From contig CP119325.1 in assembly GCA_029202525.1 (NCBI GenBank), forward strand, positions 1,586,001-1,650,000: a stretch of 64,000 nucleotides of DNA, given 5' to 3'. The notes beneath the pieces were generated by a model. It ran no database searches, was not told the DNA's origin, and saw only the letters and a program-made list of their open reading frames with translations. Numbering within the stretch: position 1 is the stretch's first letter; each line of letters opens with the position of its first letter. This DNA comes from Candidatus Pseudomonas phytovorans. Its GTDB lineage: Bacteria; Pseudomonadota; Gammaproteobacteria; Pseudomonadales; Pseudomonadaceae. A program made the translations under genes and the position numbers. Shown here in pieces: positions 26,043 to 35,904 of this stretch.

Positions 26043-26080
26043 CGCGCTCCATCTTCAGACTGAGCGCGCTTTCTTTTTTT
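26043..26080 (+). terminator. Terminator-like hairpin in the yajQ leader
   Basis: CGCGCTC (26043-26049) pairs with GAGCGCG (26062-26068) across a 12-base loop. A run of mostly T follows (26070-26080), immediately before the yajQ Shine-Dalgarno GGAGA. It has the form of an intrinsic terminator but lies between the likely promoter and the gene, so attenuation is possible. Confidence 0.6.
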
Positions 26081-26091
26081 GGAGAATCCCC

Positions 26092-26577
26092 ATGCCGTCG
26101 TTCGACGTGGTTTCGGAACTGGACAAGCACGAAGTGCAAAACGCGGTCGACAACGCTATCAAGGAACTGGACCGCCGCTATGACCTGAAAGGCAAAGGCA
26201 GCTTCGAGTTCAAGGACAAAGACCAGACCGTGCTGATGACCGCCGAGGCTGAGTTCCAGCTTGAGGCGATGCTTGAAATCCTGCGCGGTGCGCTGGTCAA
26301 ACGCAAGATCGACGTCAAGTGCCTGGAAACCGAGGACGCTTATGCCTCCGGCAAGGAAATGAAGCAGGAAGCCAAGTTCCGCGAAGGTATCGACAAAGAG
26401 CTGGCGAAGAAGATTGTCGCCCACATCAAGGACGCCAAACTCAAGGTTCAGGCCGCCATCCAGGGTGAGCAGGTACGTGTGACAGGCAAGAAGCGCGACG
26501 ACCTGCAAGAGGCCATTGCAGCCTTGCGTGCCAAGGAATTCGACATGCCGCTGCAGTTCAACAACTTCCGCGACTGA
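26092..26577 (+). CDS. yajQ: YajQ family nucleotide-binding protein
   Basis: A 161-residue protein of the UPF0234/YajQ family, made of two ferredoxin-like halves. The N-terminus MPSFDVVSELDKHEVQNAVD and the motif RYDLKGKGSFEF are diagnostic. Family members bind nucleic acid, and some bind cyclic di-GMP and act as effectors in Pseudomonas and Xanthomonas. GGAGA precedes the ATG by six bases. The leader holds a terminator-like hairpin. Confidence 0.95.
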   Translation: MPSFDVVSELDKHEVQNAVDNAIKELDRRYDLKGKGSFEFKDKDQTVLMTAEAEFQLEAMLEILRGALVKRKIDVKCLETEDAYASGKEMKQEAKFREGIDKELAKKIVAHIKDAKLKVQAAIQGEQVRVTGKKRDDLQEAIAALRAKEFDMPLQFNNFRD

Positions 26578-26691
26578 TGCAGGCGCCGCCCGGAACCCCA
26601 ATGGCGTAATGATGTCCATGGGGGCCATGGCCGCTGAAATGCCTGCGGCCAGTTTTACCGAGTACATGCCGTTCGGCATCAGGAGATGAAC

Positions 26692-27534
26692 ATGGATTTG
26701 AACGCTGAAGTCGATCAGCTGGTCCGCCAATCGCAAACCTGGATCCCCTTGATCATGGAATACGGCAGCCGTGTGCTGCTGGCGCTGCTGACCCTGGCGG
26801 TCGGCTGGTGGATCATCAACAGGGTCAGCGCCCGCCTTGGCAAGCTGGTTGGCATGCGCAACGCTGATCTGGCACTGCAGGGCTTCATCAGCACGTTGGC
26901 GAACATCGTGCTGAAGGTGCTGCTGATGGTCAGCGTGGCTTCGATGATCGGTATCGAGACCACCTCGTTCGTTGCCGCCATTGGTGCCGCAGGCCTGGCC
27001 ATCGGCCTGGCCTTGCAGGGCAGCCTGGCGAACTTCGCCGGCGGTGTACTGATTCTGATGTTCCGCCCGTTTCGTATCGGTGACTGGATCGAAGCTCAGG
27101 GCGTTTCCGGCACTGTCGACAGCATCCAGATCTTCCACACCGTGTTGCGTACCGGCGACAACAAGACTGTGATCATGCCTAACGGCAGCCTGTCCAACGG
27201 CATCATCACCAACACCAATCGCCAGCCAACGCGCAAGGTAGTGTTTGACGTTGGGGTGGACTACGAGGCCGACCTGCAGAAAGCGCGCAATGTATTGCTG
27301 GAGCTGGCGCAGGACCCGCGTGTGCTGGCTGAACCGGCACCGCAGGCGGTGATTTCGACGCTGGGTGACAGCTCGATCACGGTGTCGCTGCGCATCTGGA
27401 CCAAGACTTCGGACTATTGGGATGTGATGTTCATGCTCAATGAGCATGCGCGTGACCGGTTGAAAGCTGAAGGGATCGACATTCCTTTTCCGCAGCGGGT
27501 GATTCGCGTGGTGCAGGAGACGGCCGCGCAGTAA
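26692..27534 (+). CDS. mscS: Small-conductance mechanosensitive channel MscS
   Basis: Inner-membrane channel that opens on hypo-osmotic shock. Three N-terminal membrane segments lie within residues 15-125. The pore helix is Gly/Ala-rich (AAIGAAGLAIGLALQGSLANFAGG) and is followed by the FRPFRIGDWIE beta domain and a soluble vestibule. ATG 26692 was preferred to ATG 26686, because the AGGAG at 26681-26685 leaves six bases before it and none before the other. The length is 280 residues. Confidence 0.93.
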   Translation: MDLNAEVDQLVRQSQTWIPLIMEYGSRVLLALLTLAVGWWIINRVSARLGKLVGMRNADLALQGFISTLANIVLKVLLMVSVASMIGIETTSFVAAIGAAGLAIGLALQGSLANFAGGVLILMFRPFRIGDWIEAQGVSGTVDSIQIFHTVLRTGDNKTVIMPNGSLSNGIITNTNRQPTRKVVFDVGVDYEADLQKARNVLLELAQDPRVLAEPAPQAVISTLGDSSITVSLRIWTKTSDYWDVMFMLNEHARDRLKAEGIDIPFPQRVIRVVQETAAQ

Positions 27535-27546
27535 TACCGCATTGAG

Positions 27547-27570
27547 ACCGGGGCGCAAGGCCCCGGTTTT
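27547..27570 (+). terminator. Terminator after mscS
   Basis: ACCGGGGC-GCAAG-GCCCCGGT hairpin ending in four T residues, 12 bases past the mscS stop. Confidence 0.85.
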
Positions 27571-27644
27571 ACACTTGTTCACAGCAATTGCCGGTCATTT
27601 CTGGCATATAGCCTGACCCCACCTGCCACACCTGATATGCCATC

Positions 27645-28889
27645 ATGAAACCACTGCTCTACATTACCCCGCTGCGCGCCTTGCTGTTCGGTCTGACCCT
27701 GGCCCTGTTCGAGTTGCTGACCTACCTGGCCAGCGACGCCGTCATGCCGGCCATGCCGGTGGTGGTGGGTGACCTGAACGCCAGCCCCGAATACATCCCC
27801 CATGCGCTGAACCTGTACCTGCTGGGCGGAGTGGTGCTGCAGTGGCTGATCGGCCCGCTGGCCGACCGCTATGGCCGGCGTCCGTTGCTGCTGGTTGGCT
27901 GTGCGTTCTTCGGCCTGGCTTGCCTGGCCAGCTTCTGGGCCCACGACATCGGCTTGTTCAACCTGCTGCGCCTGTTGCAGGGCATTGGCCTGGGGTTCGT
28001 GGTCACGGTCAGCTACCCAGCCCTGAACGAAGCCTTCAGCGAGGCGGATGCCGTGCGCATGATGGCCTTGCTGGCCAACATCGCCTTGCTGTCACCGTTG
28101 CTCGGGCCATTGGTGGGCACCTTGCTGCTGCAGTGGCTGAACTGGCGCTGGCTGTTCGTGGCCTTTGCCATCGGCGCCGTGCTGGTGTGGGGGCTGTTGT
28201 ACCGTTTGATGCCGGAAACCCTCGGCGTGGAACGCCGTGACGGCACGCGCCTGGCGTTCACGCCGATTCATTTGCTGCCACTGCTGGCCGGCTATGGTCA
28301 GTTACTGGCCAACCGTCGCTTTGTCGCTGGCAGCGCTGCTCTGGGGCTGGTCGGTTTGCCGTTGATTGGCTGGATCGGCCTGTCGCCGGTGCTGCTCATC
28401 CACGATGAGGGGTTGAGCACGATGGAGTACGCCTTGTGGCAGCTGCCGGTGTTTGGCGGGCTGATCCTCGGTAACCTGATCATCAACCGCATCGCCGACC
28501 GCTACCCGCTGCCGGCCCTGGTCCGGGGCGCGCTGTGGCCATACCTCGCAGGCCTGTGCCTGATGGTGCTGGCGACCTGGTACTGGCCGAGCGTGACCAG
28601 CGTGGTGGCGGGCATGTCGCTGTACGCGCTGGGCCTGGGCGTGGCCAACGCGGTGCTTTACCGCATGACGCTGTTCTCCAGCGAGCAGAGCAAGGGCCTG
28701 GTTTCGGCCATGCTGGGGATGATCACAATTGCCTTGCTGGGGTTGGGTGGGGCGCTGCTGGCGATGATCGGTGCGGGTGCGAGCCTGCTGCACTTTGCCC
28801 TGGCGGCGGGTGTGGCGGGGGCATTGGCGTTGTGGCCGCTGTGGTTTGTGGTGGGTGGGCGGCCTGGGGAAGGGGCTGTTACTCAGTAA
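27645..28889 (+). CDS. MdfA-like MFS multidrug exporter
   Basis: A 414-residue major facilitator of the DHA1 group with 12 predicted segments. It resembles E. coli MdfA throughout. The proton/drug-coupling acids of its first membrane helix, Glu26 and Asp34 in MdfA, correspond here to Glu23 and Asp31 in FELLTYLASDAVMP. The loop motif GPLADRYGRRP and the helix-4 motif LLRLLQGIGLGF are also present. The substrate is not predictable. A REP pair follows. Confidence 0.85.
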   Translation: MKPLLYITPLRALLFGLTLALFELLTYLASDAVMPAMPVVVGDLNASPEYIPHALNLYLLGGVVLQWLIGPLADRYGRRPLLLVGCAFFGLACLASFWAHDIGLFNLLRLLQGIGLGFVVTVSYPALNEAFSEADAVRMMALLANIALLSPLLGPLVGTLLLQWLNWRWLFVAFAIGAVLVWGLLYRLMPETLGVERRDGTRLAFTPIHLLPLLAGYGQLLANRRFVAGSAALGLVGLPLIGWIGLSPVLLIHDEGLSTMEYALWQLPVFGGLILGNLIINRIADRYPLPALVRGALWPYLAGLCLMVLATWYWPSVTSVVAGMSLYALGLGVANAVLYRMTLFSSEQSKGLVSAMLGMITIALLGLGGALLAMIGAGASLLHFALAAGVAGALALWPLWFVVGGRPGEGAVTQ

Positions 28890-28897
28890 TCGTCTTT

Positions 28898-29009
28898 GCC
28901 TGCACCGGCCTCTTCGCGGGCTCGCCCGCTCCCACAGGTGCAGCACAGCCCTTGAGATCTGTGCGATTCCTGTGAGAGCGGGCAAGCCCGCGAAGAGGCC
29001 TGCACAGGC
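28898..29009. repeat. REP pair between convergent MFS genes
   Basis: Inverted REP units (GCCTGCACCGGCCTCTTCGCGGGC and complement). One unit has a CCTGTGAGAG variant in place of CCTGTGGGAG. Confidence 0.9.
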
Positions 29010-29021
29010 GCTAAAAATCTG

Positions 29022-30569
29022 TCAGGGCCGCTCGGCCGCCGAGCCTTCTTCTGCCACTGGCGTACCCCGACCAGCCTCCTGCCGCCACTGCAGGGCAATC
29101 AGTATCAGCGTAGGCACGCCCAGCAGTGCGGTGATCAGGAAGAAGTCGTGATACCCGAACTTCTCCACCATCACCCCCGAATACCCGCCGATCAGCCGCG
29201 GCAACAGCAGCATGATCGAGCTGAGCAGCGCGTACTGGGTCGCCGAGAACTTCAGGTTGGTCAGGCTCGACAGGTAGGCCACGAACGCCGAGGTGGCCAT
29301 GCCGGAGCTGAAGTTGTCCAGCGAGATGGTCACCACCAGCATTTCCAGGTTCGGCCCCATGTCGGCCAGCATCAGGAACAGGATGTTGGTGCCGGCCGAG
29401 GCGACACCGCCGATGAACAGGATGGGCATGATGCCGAAGCGCACGATCAGCAGGCCGCCGACCCCGGCGCCGACCAGGGTCATGATCAGGCCGAAGATCT
29501 TGCTGACACTGGCGATCTGGTCCTTGGTGAAGCCCATGTCGATGTAGAACACGTTGGCCATCACGCCCATCACGGTGTCCGACATGCGATACGTAGCGAT
29601 CAGACCAAGCAGCAGCAGCGCCTGCCAGCGGTAGCGGGTGATGAAGTCGTTGACCGGGGTCAGCACCGGGGCCAGGCCGCGGCGGCCCAGGCTGGACAGG
29701 CACGCCCAGCTCAGCAGCACGTAGAGGATCAGTCGCAGGAATGCGCGGTCTTCCAGCAGCAGGTCGAGCGGCGTGGCATCACCGGAAATGACGGTGGACC
29801 AGCCGGTATTGAACATCTGGGTGAAGCTGGCCGGTACCGACACCAGCAGGATGATCAGTACGAACACAGACGCCAGCTGGTGCACCAGCCCATAGCGCGC
29901 TGCCGACAATTGGGTACGCAGGGGCACTGGCGGTTCGCGCATGACCAGCGTGGTGAACAGGGCGGGCACCATCATCACCCCGAACATCACATAGGTGCCG
30001 GCCCAGGCCTTGTGCAGGTAGCTGAAACCTGTGGAGCCGAACCACTCCGCGAAGAACAAGGCACCGGCCGTGGCGAGCAATGCAGCAACCCGGTAACCGG
30101 CCATGTAGCTGGCGGCGAGCGCGGCCTGGCGCTGGTCGTCAGCGATTTCCAGGCGATAGGCGTCGACGGCGATATCCTGTGTGGCAGAGGCAAACGCGAC
30201 CAGTACCGCCATGGCGATCAGCCATGACAGGTGCTGTTGCGGGTCGCACAGGCTCATGCCAACCAGCCCGATCACCACCAGCGCTTGTGACAGCAGCAAC
30301 CACGAACGCCGGCGCCCCAGGCCGCCGAGCAGCGGCAGGCGCCATTGGTCGAGCAGCGGCGACCACACCCACTTGAAGGCGTAGGCCAGGCCGATCAGGC
30401 TGGCGTAACCAATGGTTTCGCGGGCAACGCCGGCTTCGCGCAACCACACGGACAGGGTCGAGAACACCAGCATGTAGGGCAGGCCGGCGGCGAAACCGAG
30501 TAGCAAAAGTACCAAGGTTGACGGGCTGGCATAGGCAGCAAGCGCAGCGCGCCAGGTTTTACGGGGCAT
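29022..30569 (-). CDS. ampG: Muropeptide permease AmpG
   Basis: Inner-membrane MFS transporter importing anhydro-muropeptides for wall recycling, which also controls AmpC-type beta-lactamase induction. The 515-residue product begins with LLLGFAAGLPYMLVFSTLSVW, characteristic of AmpG, and continues with WSPLLDQWRLPLLGGLGRRRSW and QDIAVDAYRLE. It has 12-14 hydrophobic segments. It lies on the strand opposite the MdfA-like gene. Context with cell-wall genes is general rather than operonic. Confidence 0.9.
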   Translation of the reverse strand: MPRKTWRAALAAYASPSTLVLLLLGFAAGLPYMLVFSTLSVWLREAGVARETIGYASLIGLAYAFKWVWSPLLDQWRLPLLGGLGRRRSWLLLSQALVVIGLVGMSLCDPQQHLSWLIAMAVLVAFASATQDIAVDAYRLEIADDQRQAALAASYMAGYRVAALLATAGALFFAEWFGSTGFSYLHKAWAGTYVMFGVMMVPALFTTLVMREPPVPLRTQLSAARYGLVHQLASVFVLIILLVSVPASFTQMFNTGWSTVISGDATPLDLLLEDRAFLRLILYVLLSWACLSSLGRRGLAPVLTPVNDFITRYRWQALLLLGLIATYRMSDTVMGVMANVFYIDMGFTKDQIASVSKIFGLIMTLVGAGVGGLLIVRFGIMPILFIGGVASAGTNILFLMLADMGPNLEMLVVTISLDNFSSGMATSAFVAYLSSLTNLKFSATQYALLSSIMLLLPRLIGGYSGVMVEKFGYHDFFLITALLGVPTLILIALQWRQEAGRGTPVAEEGSAAERP

Positions 30570-30612
30570 GGGCCAACATCTGCCTCAAGTTTGCGAAAAC
30601 AAAGCGCGCACT

Positions 30613-30969
30613 CTAACCGCTGTGCTCCATTGGGCGCCAGCCATGGCGCGTCATATCCACACGATTGTTGGTTACATTCACACCCTCCGCACGTAATCGC
30701 GCCCGTTGTTCATCCCCCGACGGGGTGCCCAGTGCAAGGCTCAGTCGGCCACCTGCGCCGAGCACCCGATGCCAGGGCAGGCGGGTGTCTGCCGGCAGCT
30801 GCCCAAGCGTGCGTCCGACCCAGCGTGCTGCGCGGCCAAGCCCCGCCAGCTCGGCCAGTTGACCGTAGCTCACCACCTTGCCGGGCGGCACTTGGCCAAG
30901 CACCGAATACAGCGCCGTTCGTCGGCCCTCGGCGCTGTCCAGGGCGTGTTCATATCCGTCTGACATCAC
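30613..30969 (-). CDS. Alkyltransferase-like protein (ATL), catalytic Cys replaced by Trp
   Basis: A 118-residue protein of the MGMT/Ogt DNA-binding family. VPPGKVVSYGQLAELAG and ARWVGRTLGQLP form the helix-turn-helix. The active-site PCHRV of true O6-alkylguanine transferases is PWHRV here, so it cannot accept an alkyl group. Family ATL proteins bind O6-alkylguanine lesions and pass them to nucleotide excision repair. Starts at 30969 or 30966 (adjacent Met codons) are equivalent. It lies 43 bases upstream of ampG on the same strand. Confidence 0.9.
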   Translation of the reverse strand: MMSDGYEHALDSAEGRRTALYSVLGQVPPGKVVSYGQLAELAGLGRAARWVGRTLGQLPADTRLPWHRVLGAGGRLSLALGTPSGDEQRARLRAEGVNVTNNRVDMTRHGWRPMEHSG

Positions 30970-31117
30970 GCCCCCCTTGGGCTGCAGATGAAACTGGACC
31001 AGTGGTCCGGCAAATGAGAGTTGAACTCAACGCCATGTGCCCGGTCTGTCCTTGCTCTGGTCGTCGGTATCTGGATAATGCCCGGCTTTTTTGTCAAATC
31101 GAAACCGTAGTCTGCCT

Positions 31118-32128
31118 ATGTATTCTAGATCCTTGTTGTGCCTGCTAGCTGCTTCCTTGTGCGCCTCCCCGGCGTTGGCCGATACCGTGTGGATGAAGAA
31201 CGGTGACCGGCTCAGTGGCAAGATCAAAGTCTTCGACGGCGGCAAGCTGTTGCTGGAGACCCCCTACGGTGGGTCCATCGCGCTGGACTGGAAAGAAGTC
31301 CAGACCCTGGAAAGCGATCAGGAGATGCTGGTCAAGCAAGATGCCTACACCGGTGAAAAAGCCAAGTCGTTGAAAGCTGCCGAGCCTGGCAAGGTGACCT
31401 TGGCCAACGGCGAGGCGCCGAAAACTGTGGATCTGGCGAGCATCGAGCAGATCATGAAGCCCAGGCCGCTGGTCGAGGACTTCGTGTGGAAGGGCAACGT
31501 CGATGTGGCGCTGGACTACAAGCGTGCCGAGAACGACACCGACGATTACGACATCGGCTTCAAGACCACCGCCCGCCACGGCCGGTGGCGCCACAACGCT
31601 GAAGGTGAGTACAACCGCGAGACCAAGGACGACGTCACCACCACCGACAACTGGAGCGCCGAGTACGCACTGGACCGCTTCATCACCGAGAAGTGGTTCT
31701 GGCAGGGGCGTGCGGAATACAAGCGTGACCGCATCGAAGACCTGGCCCGCCAGCGCACTGTCGGTACTGGTCCGGGTTACCAGTTCTGGGACGATGAGCT
31801 GGGGGCGTTTTCGCTGGGTTCGCTGATCAACCGTACCGACTTCGAGTACCAGGACGGCGGTAAGGACAACTTCTATTCCGCCGCTGTGAAGTGGGACTAC
31901 ACCCGTTACCTGATCGGTAAGAACGTGCAGTTGTTCACCAATGGCGAGTTCGCCAAACCGCTGGGTGGCGTGGCCGATTACTCGCTGGATGCCGAGGTGG
32001 GCTTGCGCTACAAGGTCACCGAGTGGGCCTCGCTCAACCTCAAGGCGGAGAAGGACATCATCACCGGTACGCGTGAGAGTGATCTGGACAAGACCCGCTA
32101 TACCGCAGGCTTCGGCGTAACCTGGTAA
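31118..32128 (+). CDS. DUF481 outer-membrane protein (YdiY-like)
   Basis: A 336-residue secreted protein. Residues 1-21 (MYSRSLLCLLAASLCASPALA) look like a signal peptide, which fixes the start at ATG 31118 rather than the upstream TTG. An N-terminal beta domain with TVWMKNGDRLSGKI is followed by a DUF481 beta-barrel region with alternating aromatic strands. The C-terminus ends in Trp (GFGVTW), as expected for outer-membrane insertion. E. coli YdiY is described as acid-inducible; no function is known here. Confidence 0.85.
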   Translation: MYSRSLLCLLAASLCASPALADTVWMKNGDRLSGKIKVFDGGKLLLETPYGGSIALDWKEVQTLESDQEMLVKQDAYTGEKAKSLKAAEPGKVTLANGEAPKTVDLASIEQIMKPRPLVEDFVWKGNVDVALDYKRAENDTDDYDIGFKTTARHGRWRHNAEGEYNRETKDDVTTTDNWSAEYALDRFITEKWFWQGRAEYKRDRIEDLARQRTVGTGPGYQFWDDELGAFSLGSLINRTDFEYQDGGKDNFYSAAVKWDYTRYLIGKNVQLFTNGEFAKPLGGVADYSLDAEVGLRYKVTEWASLNLKAEKDIITGTRESDLDKTRYTAGFGVTW

Positions 32129-32133
32129 GTCTT

Positions 32134-32250
32134 GGGGCCGCTATGCGCCCCATCGCCGGCAAGCCAGCTCCCACAGGGTCACCACAGGCCTGAGTCTTGT
32201 GCAGTACCTGTGGGAGCTGGCTTGCCGGCGATGGGCTGCAAAGCAGCCCC
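32134..32250. repeat. REP pair, GCCGGCAAGCCAGC type
   Basis: Inverted units CATCGCCGGCAAGCCAGCTCCCACAG and complement, the second REP flavour in this genome, followed by GGGCTGCAAAGCAGCCCC. Confidence 0.9.
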
Positions 32251-32316
32251 ATTGGCACTGGAACTGATAATGCTTATCTTGTCTGCATTCAGTCCCCCCA
32301 TCAGGAGCCGCCCCAA

Positions 32317-33048
32317 GTGAGTACCAACGCCATCCGCCCCGCCCGGGAACTGCTGCTCAAGGAGTACCGCGGCGTGCTCTCGACCCATTCCAAGTCGATG
32401 CCCGGTTTTCCGTTCGGTTCGGTCGTGCCGTATTGCCTCGATGCCGACGGTAACCCGCTGATCCTCATCAGCCGCATCGCCCAGCACACCCACAACCTGC
32501 AGAAAGACCCCAAGTGCTCACTGCTGGTGGGTGAGCGTGAGGCCGAGGATGTGCAGGCCGTAGGGCGCCTGACCGTGATGGCCGAGGCGCACAAGCTGGT
32601 CGACGAGGGCGCGGTCGAGGCTGCCGCCGAACGCTACTATCGCTACTTCCCGGACGCCGCCAACTACCACAAGGCCCACGACTTCGACTTCTGGGTGCTG
32701 CAGCCAGTGCGTCACCGCTACATTGGCGGCTTCGGCGCGATCCACTGGCTGGACCAGGTGACCTTGGCCAACCCGTTCGCCGGCAAGGCCGAGGCGAGCA
32801 TGGTCGAGCACATGAACAGTGATCACGCCAACGCCATCGCCCACTATGTAGCGCTGACCGACCTGCCACAGCATGTGCCGGCGCAGATGGCGGGTGTGGA
32901 CAGCGAGGGCATGCACCTGCGCATTGGCCAGGCAGTGTACTGGTTGCCTTTCCCAAGCATTTGCAACACGCCGACACAAGTCCGCGAAGCCCTGGTTTTG
33001 CTGGCGCGTGCCGACCAGTGGCCAGTTGCGACTGAAATCGAGGGTTGA
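32317..33048 (+). CDS. HugZ-like haem-utilisation protein (PNPOx fold, DUF2470)
   Basis: A 243-residue protein with an N-terminal split-barrel (pyridoxamine-phosphate-oxidase-like) domain, including FPFGSVVPYCLDADGNPLILIS. A C-terminal DUF2470 domain has VEHMNSDHANAIAHYV. Family members such as HugZ bind and degrade haem, but many are untested. The start is GTG 32317 with AGGAG nine bases upstream; the longer frame lies in the REP element. It is followed closely by fxsA. Confidence 0.82.
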   Translation: MSTNAIRPARELLLKEYRGVLSTHSKSMPGFPFGSVVPYCLDADGNPLILISRIAQHTHNLQKDPKCSLLVGEREAEDVQAVGRLTVMAEAHKLVDEGAVEAAAERYYRYFPDAANYHKAHDFDFWVLQPVRHRYIGGFGAIHWLDQVTLANPFAGKAEASMVEHMNSDHANAIAHYVALTDLPQHVPAQMAGVDSEGMHLRIGQAVYWLPFPSICNTPTQVREALVLLARADQWPVATEIEG

Positions 33049-33112
33049 AATCCTGAGCGCGTGCATCCATCTGAGGTCTTACTGGAAGGTTCACTTCCGC
33101 GAGGAATCCTTG

Positions 33113-33574
33113 ATGCGTGCTTTTCTATTGCTGTTTTTGATTTTTCCCGTGCTGGAGCTGTTCGTCTTCGTGAAGGTCAGCGCCGCCATCGGGTTCTTCC
33201 CGGCGCTGCTGCTGATCATCGCCGGTTCCGCCCTGGGTGTGCTGGTAATGCGCGTGGCCGGGCTGGCCACCGCACTGCGTGCCCGTGAAAGCCTGCAGCG
33301 CGGCGAACTGCCCGCTGAGGACATGTTCCAGGGCATGATGCTGGCCGTTGGTGGTGGCCTGCTGTTGCTGCCGGGCTTCATCAGCGACGTGCTGGGCCTG
33401 CTGTGCCTCCTGCCGTTCACCCGCCGCCTGGCCGCGCGCAAGATGCGTGAACGTGGCGAGGCCCAGGCCATGCGCCAGCGCGCGTTTCAGGATGCGCCGT
33501 TCCAGGCGCAGCCGCGTGATGGCGGCCACCGCCCGAACGTGATCGAAGGCGAGTACGAACGCCGCGACAAGTAA
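33113..33574 (+). CDS. fxsA: FxsA family membrane protein
   Basis: A 153-residue inner-membrane protein. Four hydrophobic stretches lie in residues 1-105, with the conserved FLIFPVLELFVFVKV start and LLLLPGFISDVLGLLCLLP. A charged cytoplasmic tail follows. In E. coli, FxsA affects F-plasmid exclusion of phage T7. The gene sits just before groESL, as in P. aeruginosa. GAGGAAT precedes the ATG. Confidence 0.9.
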   Translation: MRAFLLLFLIFPVLELFVFVKVSAAIGFFPALLLIIAGSALGVLVMRVAGLATALRARESLQRGELPAEDMFQGMMLAVGGGLLLLPGFISDVLGLLCLLPFTRRLAARKMRERGEAQAMRQRAFQDAPFQAQPRDGGHRPNVIEGEYERRDK

Positions 33575-33579
33575 TACCC

Positions 33580-33609
33580 GAGGGCCGTTTTGCGGCCCTC
33601 TGCTTTTTC
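33580..33609 (+). terminator. Terminator after fxsA
   Basis: GAGGGCCG-TTTTG-CGGCCCTC hairpin followed by TGCTTTTT. It isolates groESL from upstream transcription. Confidence 0.88.
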
Positions 33610-33638
33610 TGGCTAATGAAAAATTTTCTGAAACAAAC

Positions 33639-33666
33639 CTTGTAATTGAATATGGCGGCCTCATGT
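33639..33666 (+). promoter_or_regulatory. Sigma-32 (RpoH) heat-shock promoter of groESL
   Basis: CTTGTA (33639-33644) and CCTCATGT (33659-33666) are separated by 14 bases. The RpoH consensus is CTTGAA, 13-15 bases, CCCCATNT, so two mismatches in total. It lies 150 bases before the groES start and just past the fxsA terminator. No CIRCE operator is visible. Confidence 0.78.
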
Positions 33667-33815
33667 ATGTGGTCACCGCAAGGTTACTGGTGGCAACGCC
33701 AGACATGACACAGGTGGTTCGCCCTTTGCGGGCCACTCCCCGGCAACGCCGGACAGCATCAACCTGCCGGTGTCGATACCGGCCGATGAAAACCACAATT
33801 TGGGAGAGATCGACA

Positions 33816-34109
33816 ATGAAGCTTCGTCCTCTGCATGACCGCGTCGTTATCCGTCGCAGCGAAGAAGAATCGAAAACCGCTGGCGGTATCGTCCTGCCGG
33901 GTTCGGCCGCTGAAAAACCAAACCGCGGCGAAGTTGTTGCCGTCGGCACCGGTCGCATCCTGGACAACGGCGAAGTTCGCGCGCTGGCCGTGAAAGTGGG
34001 TGACAAAGTGGTTTTCGGCCCTTACTCGGGCAGCAACACCGTGAAAGTCGATGGCGAAGACCTGCTGGTCATGGCCGAGAACGAAATCCTCGCCGTTGTC
34101 GAAGGCTGA
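33816..34109 (+). CDS. groES: Co-chaperonin GroES
   Basis: A 97-residue subunit of the heptameric lid of the GroEL chamber. MKLRPLHDRVVIRRSEEESKT at the start includes the usual GroES N-terminus, and KTAGGIVLPGSAAEKP is the mobile loop that contacts GroEL. ATG 33816 follows GGGAGA. The frame is open to 33663, but that lies in the leader. It is 48 bases upstream of groEL and transcribed from the heat-shock promoter. Confidence 0.98.
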   Translation: MKLRPLHDRVVIRRSEEESKTAGGIVLPGSAAEKPNRGEVVAVGTGRILDNGEVRALAVKVGDKVVFGPYSGSNTVKVDGEDLLVMAENEILAVVEG

Positions 34110-34157
34110 TTTCCCCGACTTCCCGTTACTCCAAAGAATTCCAAGGATTAAACGATC

Positions 34158-35801
<1,644 letters not shown>

Positions 35802-35824
35802 GCCAGCCTTACCCCCAGTAGTAT

Positions 35825-35860
35825 GAAAAAGCCCCGGTTCGTGAGAACCGGGGCTTTTTC
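35825..35860 (+). terminator. Strong terminator of groESL
   Basis: Perfect 16-bp stem GAAAAAGCCCCGGTTC around GTGA, ending in CTTTTTC. The symmetry gives A- and T-tracts on both sides, so it may also stop transcription arriving from the - strand. Confidence 0.95.
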
Positions 35861-35904
35861 GTTTTACCTGTTAGAGCCATTAGGGCTGCAAAGCGGCCCC
35901 TCTT

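Noticed and set aside
25990..27582. N-terminal extension of the PanE-like frame to 27582.
   Set aside because: It would be antisense to yajQ and mscS. The Rossmann N-terminus and a normal length start at 25989.
33610..33815. A CIRCE operator for groESL.
   Set aside because: No TTAGCACTC-N9-GAGTGCTAA-like sequence is present. A sigma-32-type promoter explains the locus.
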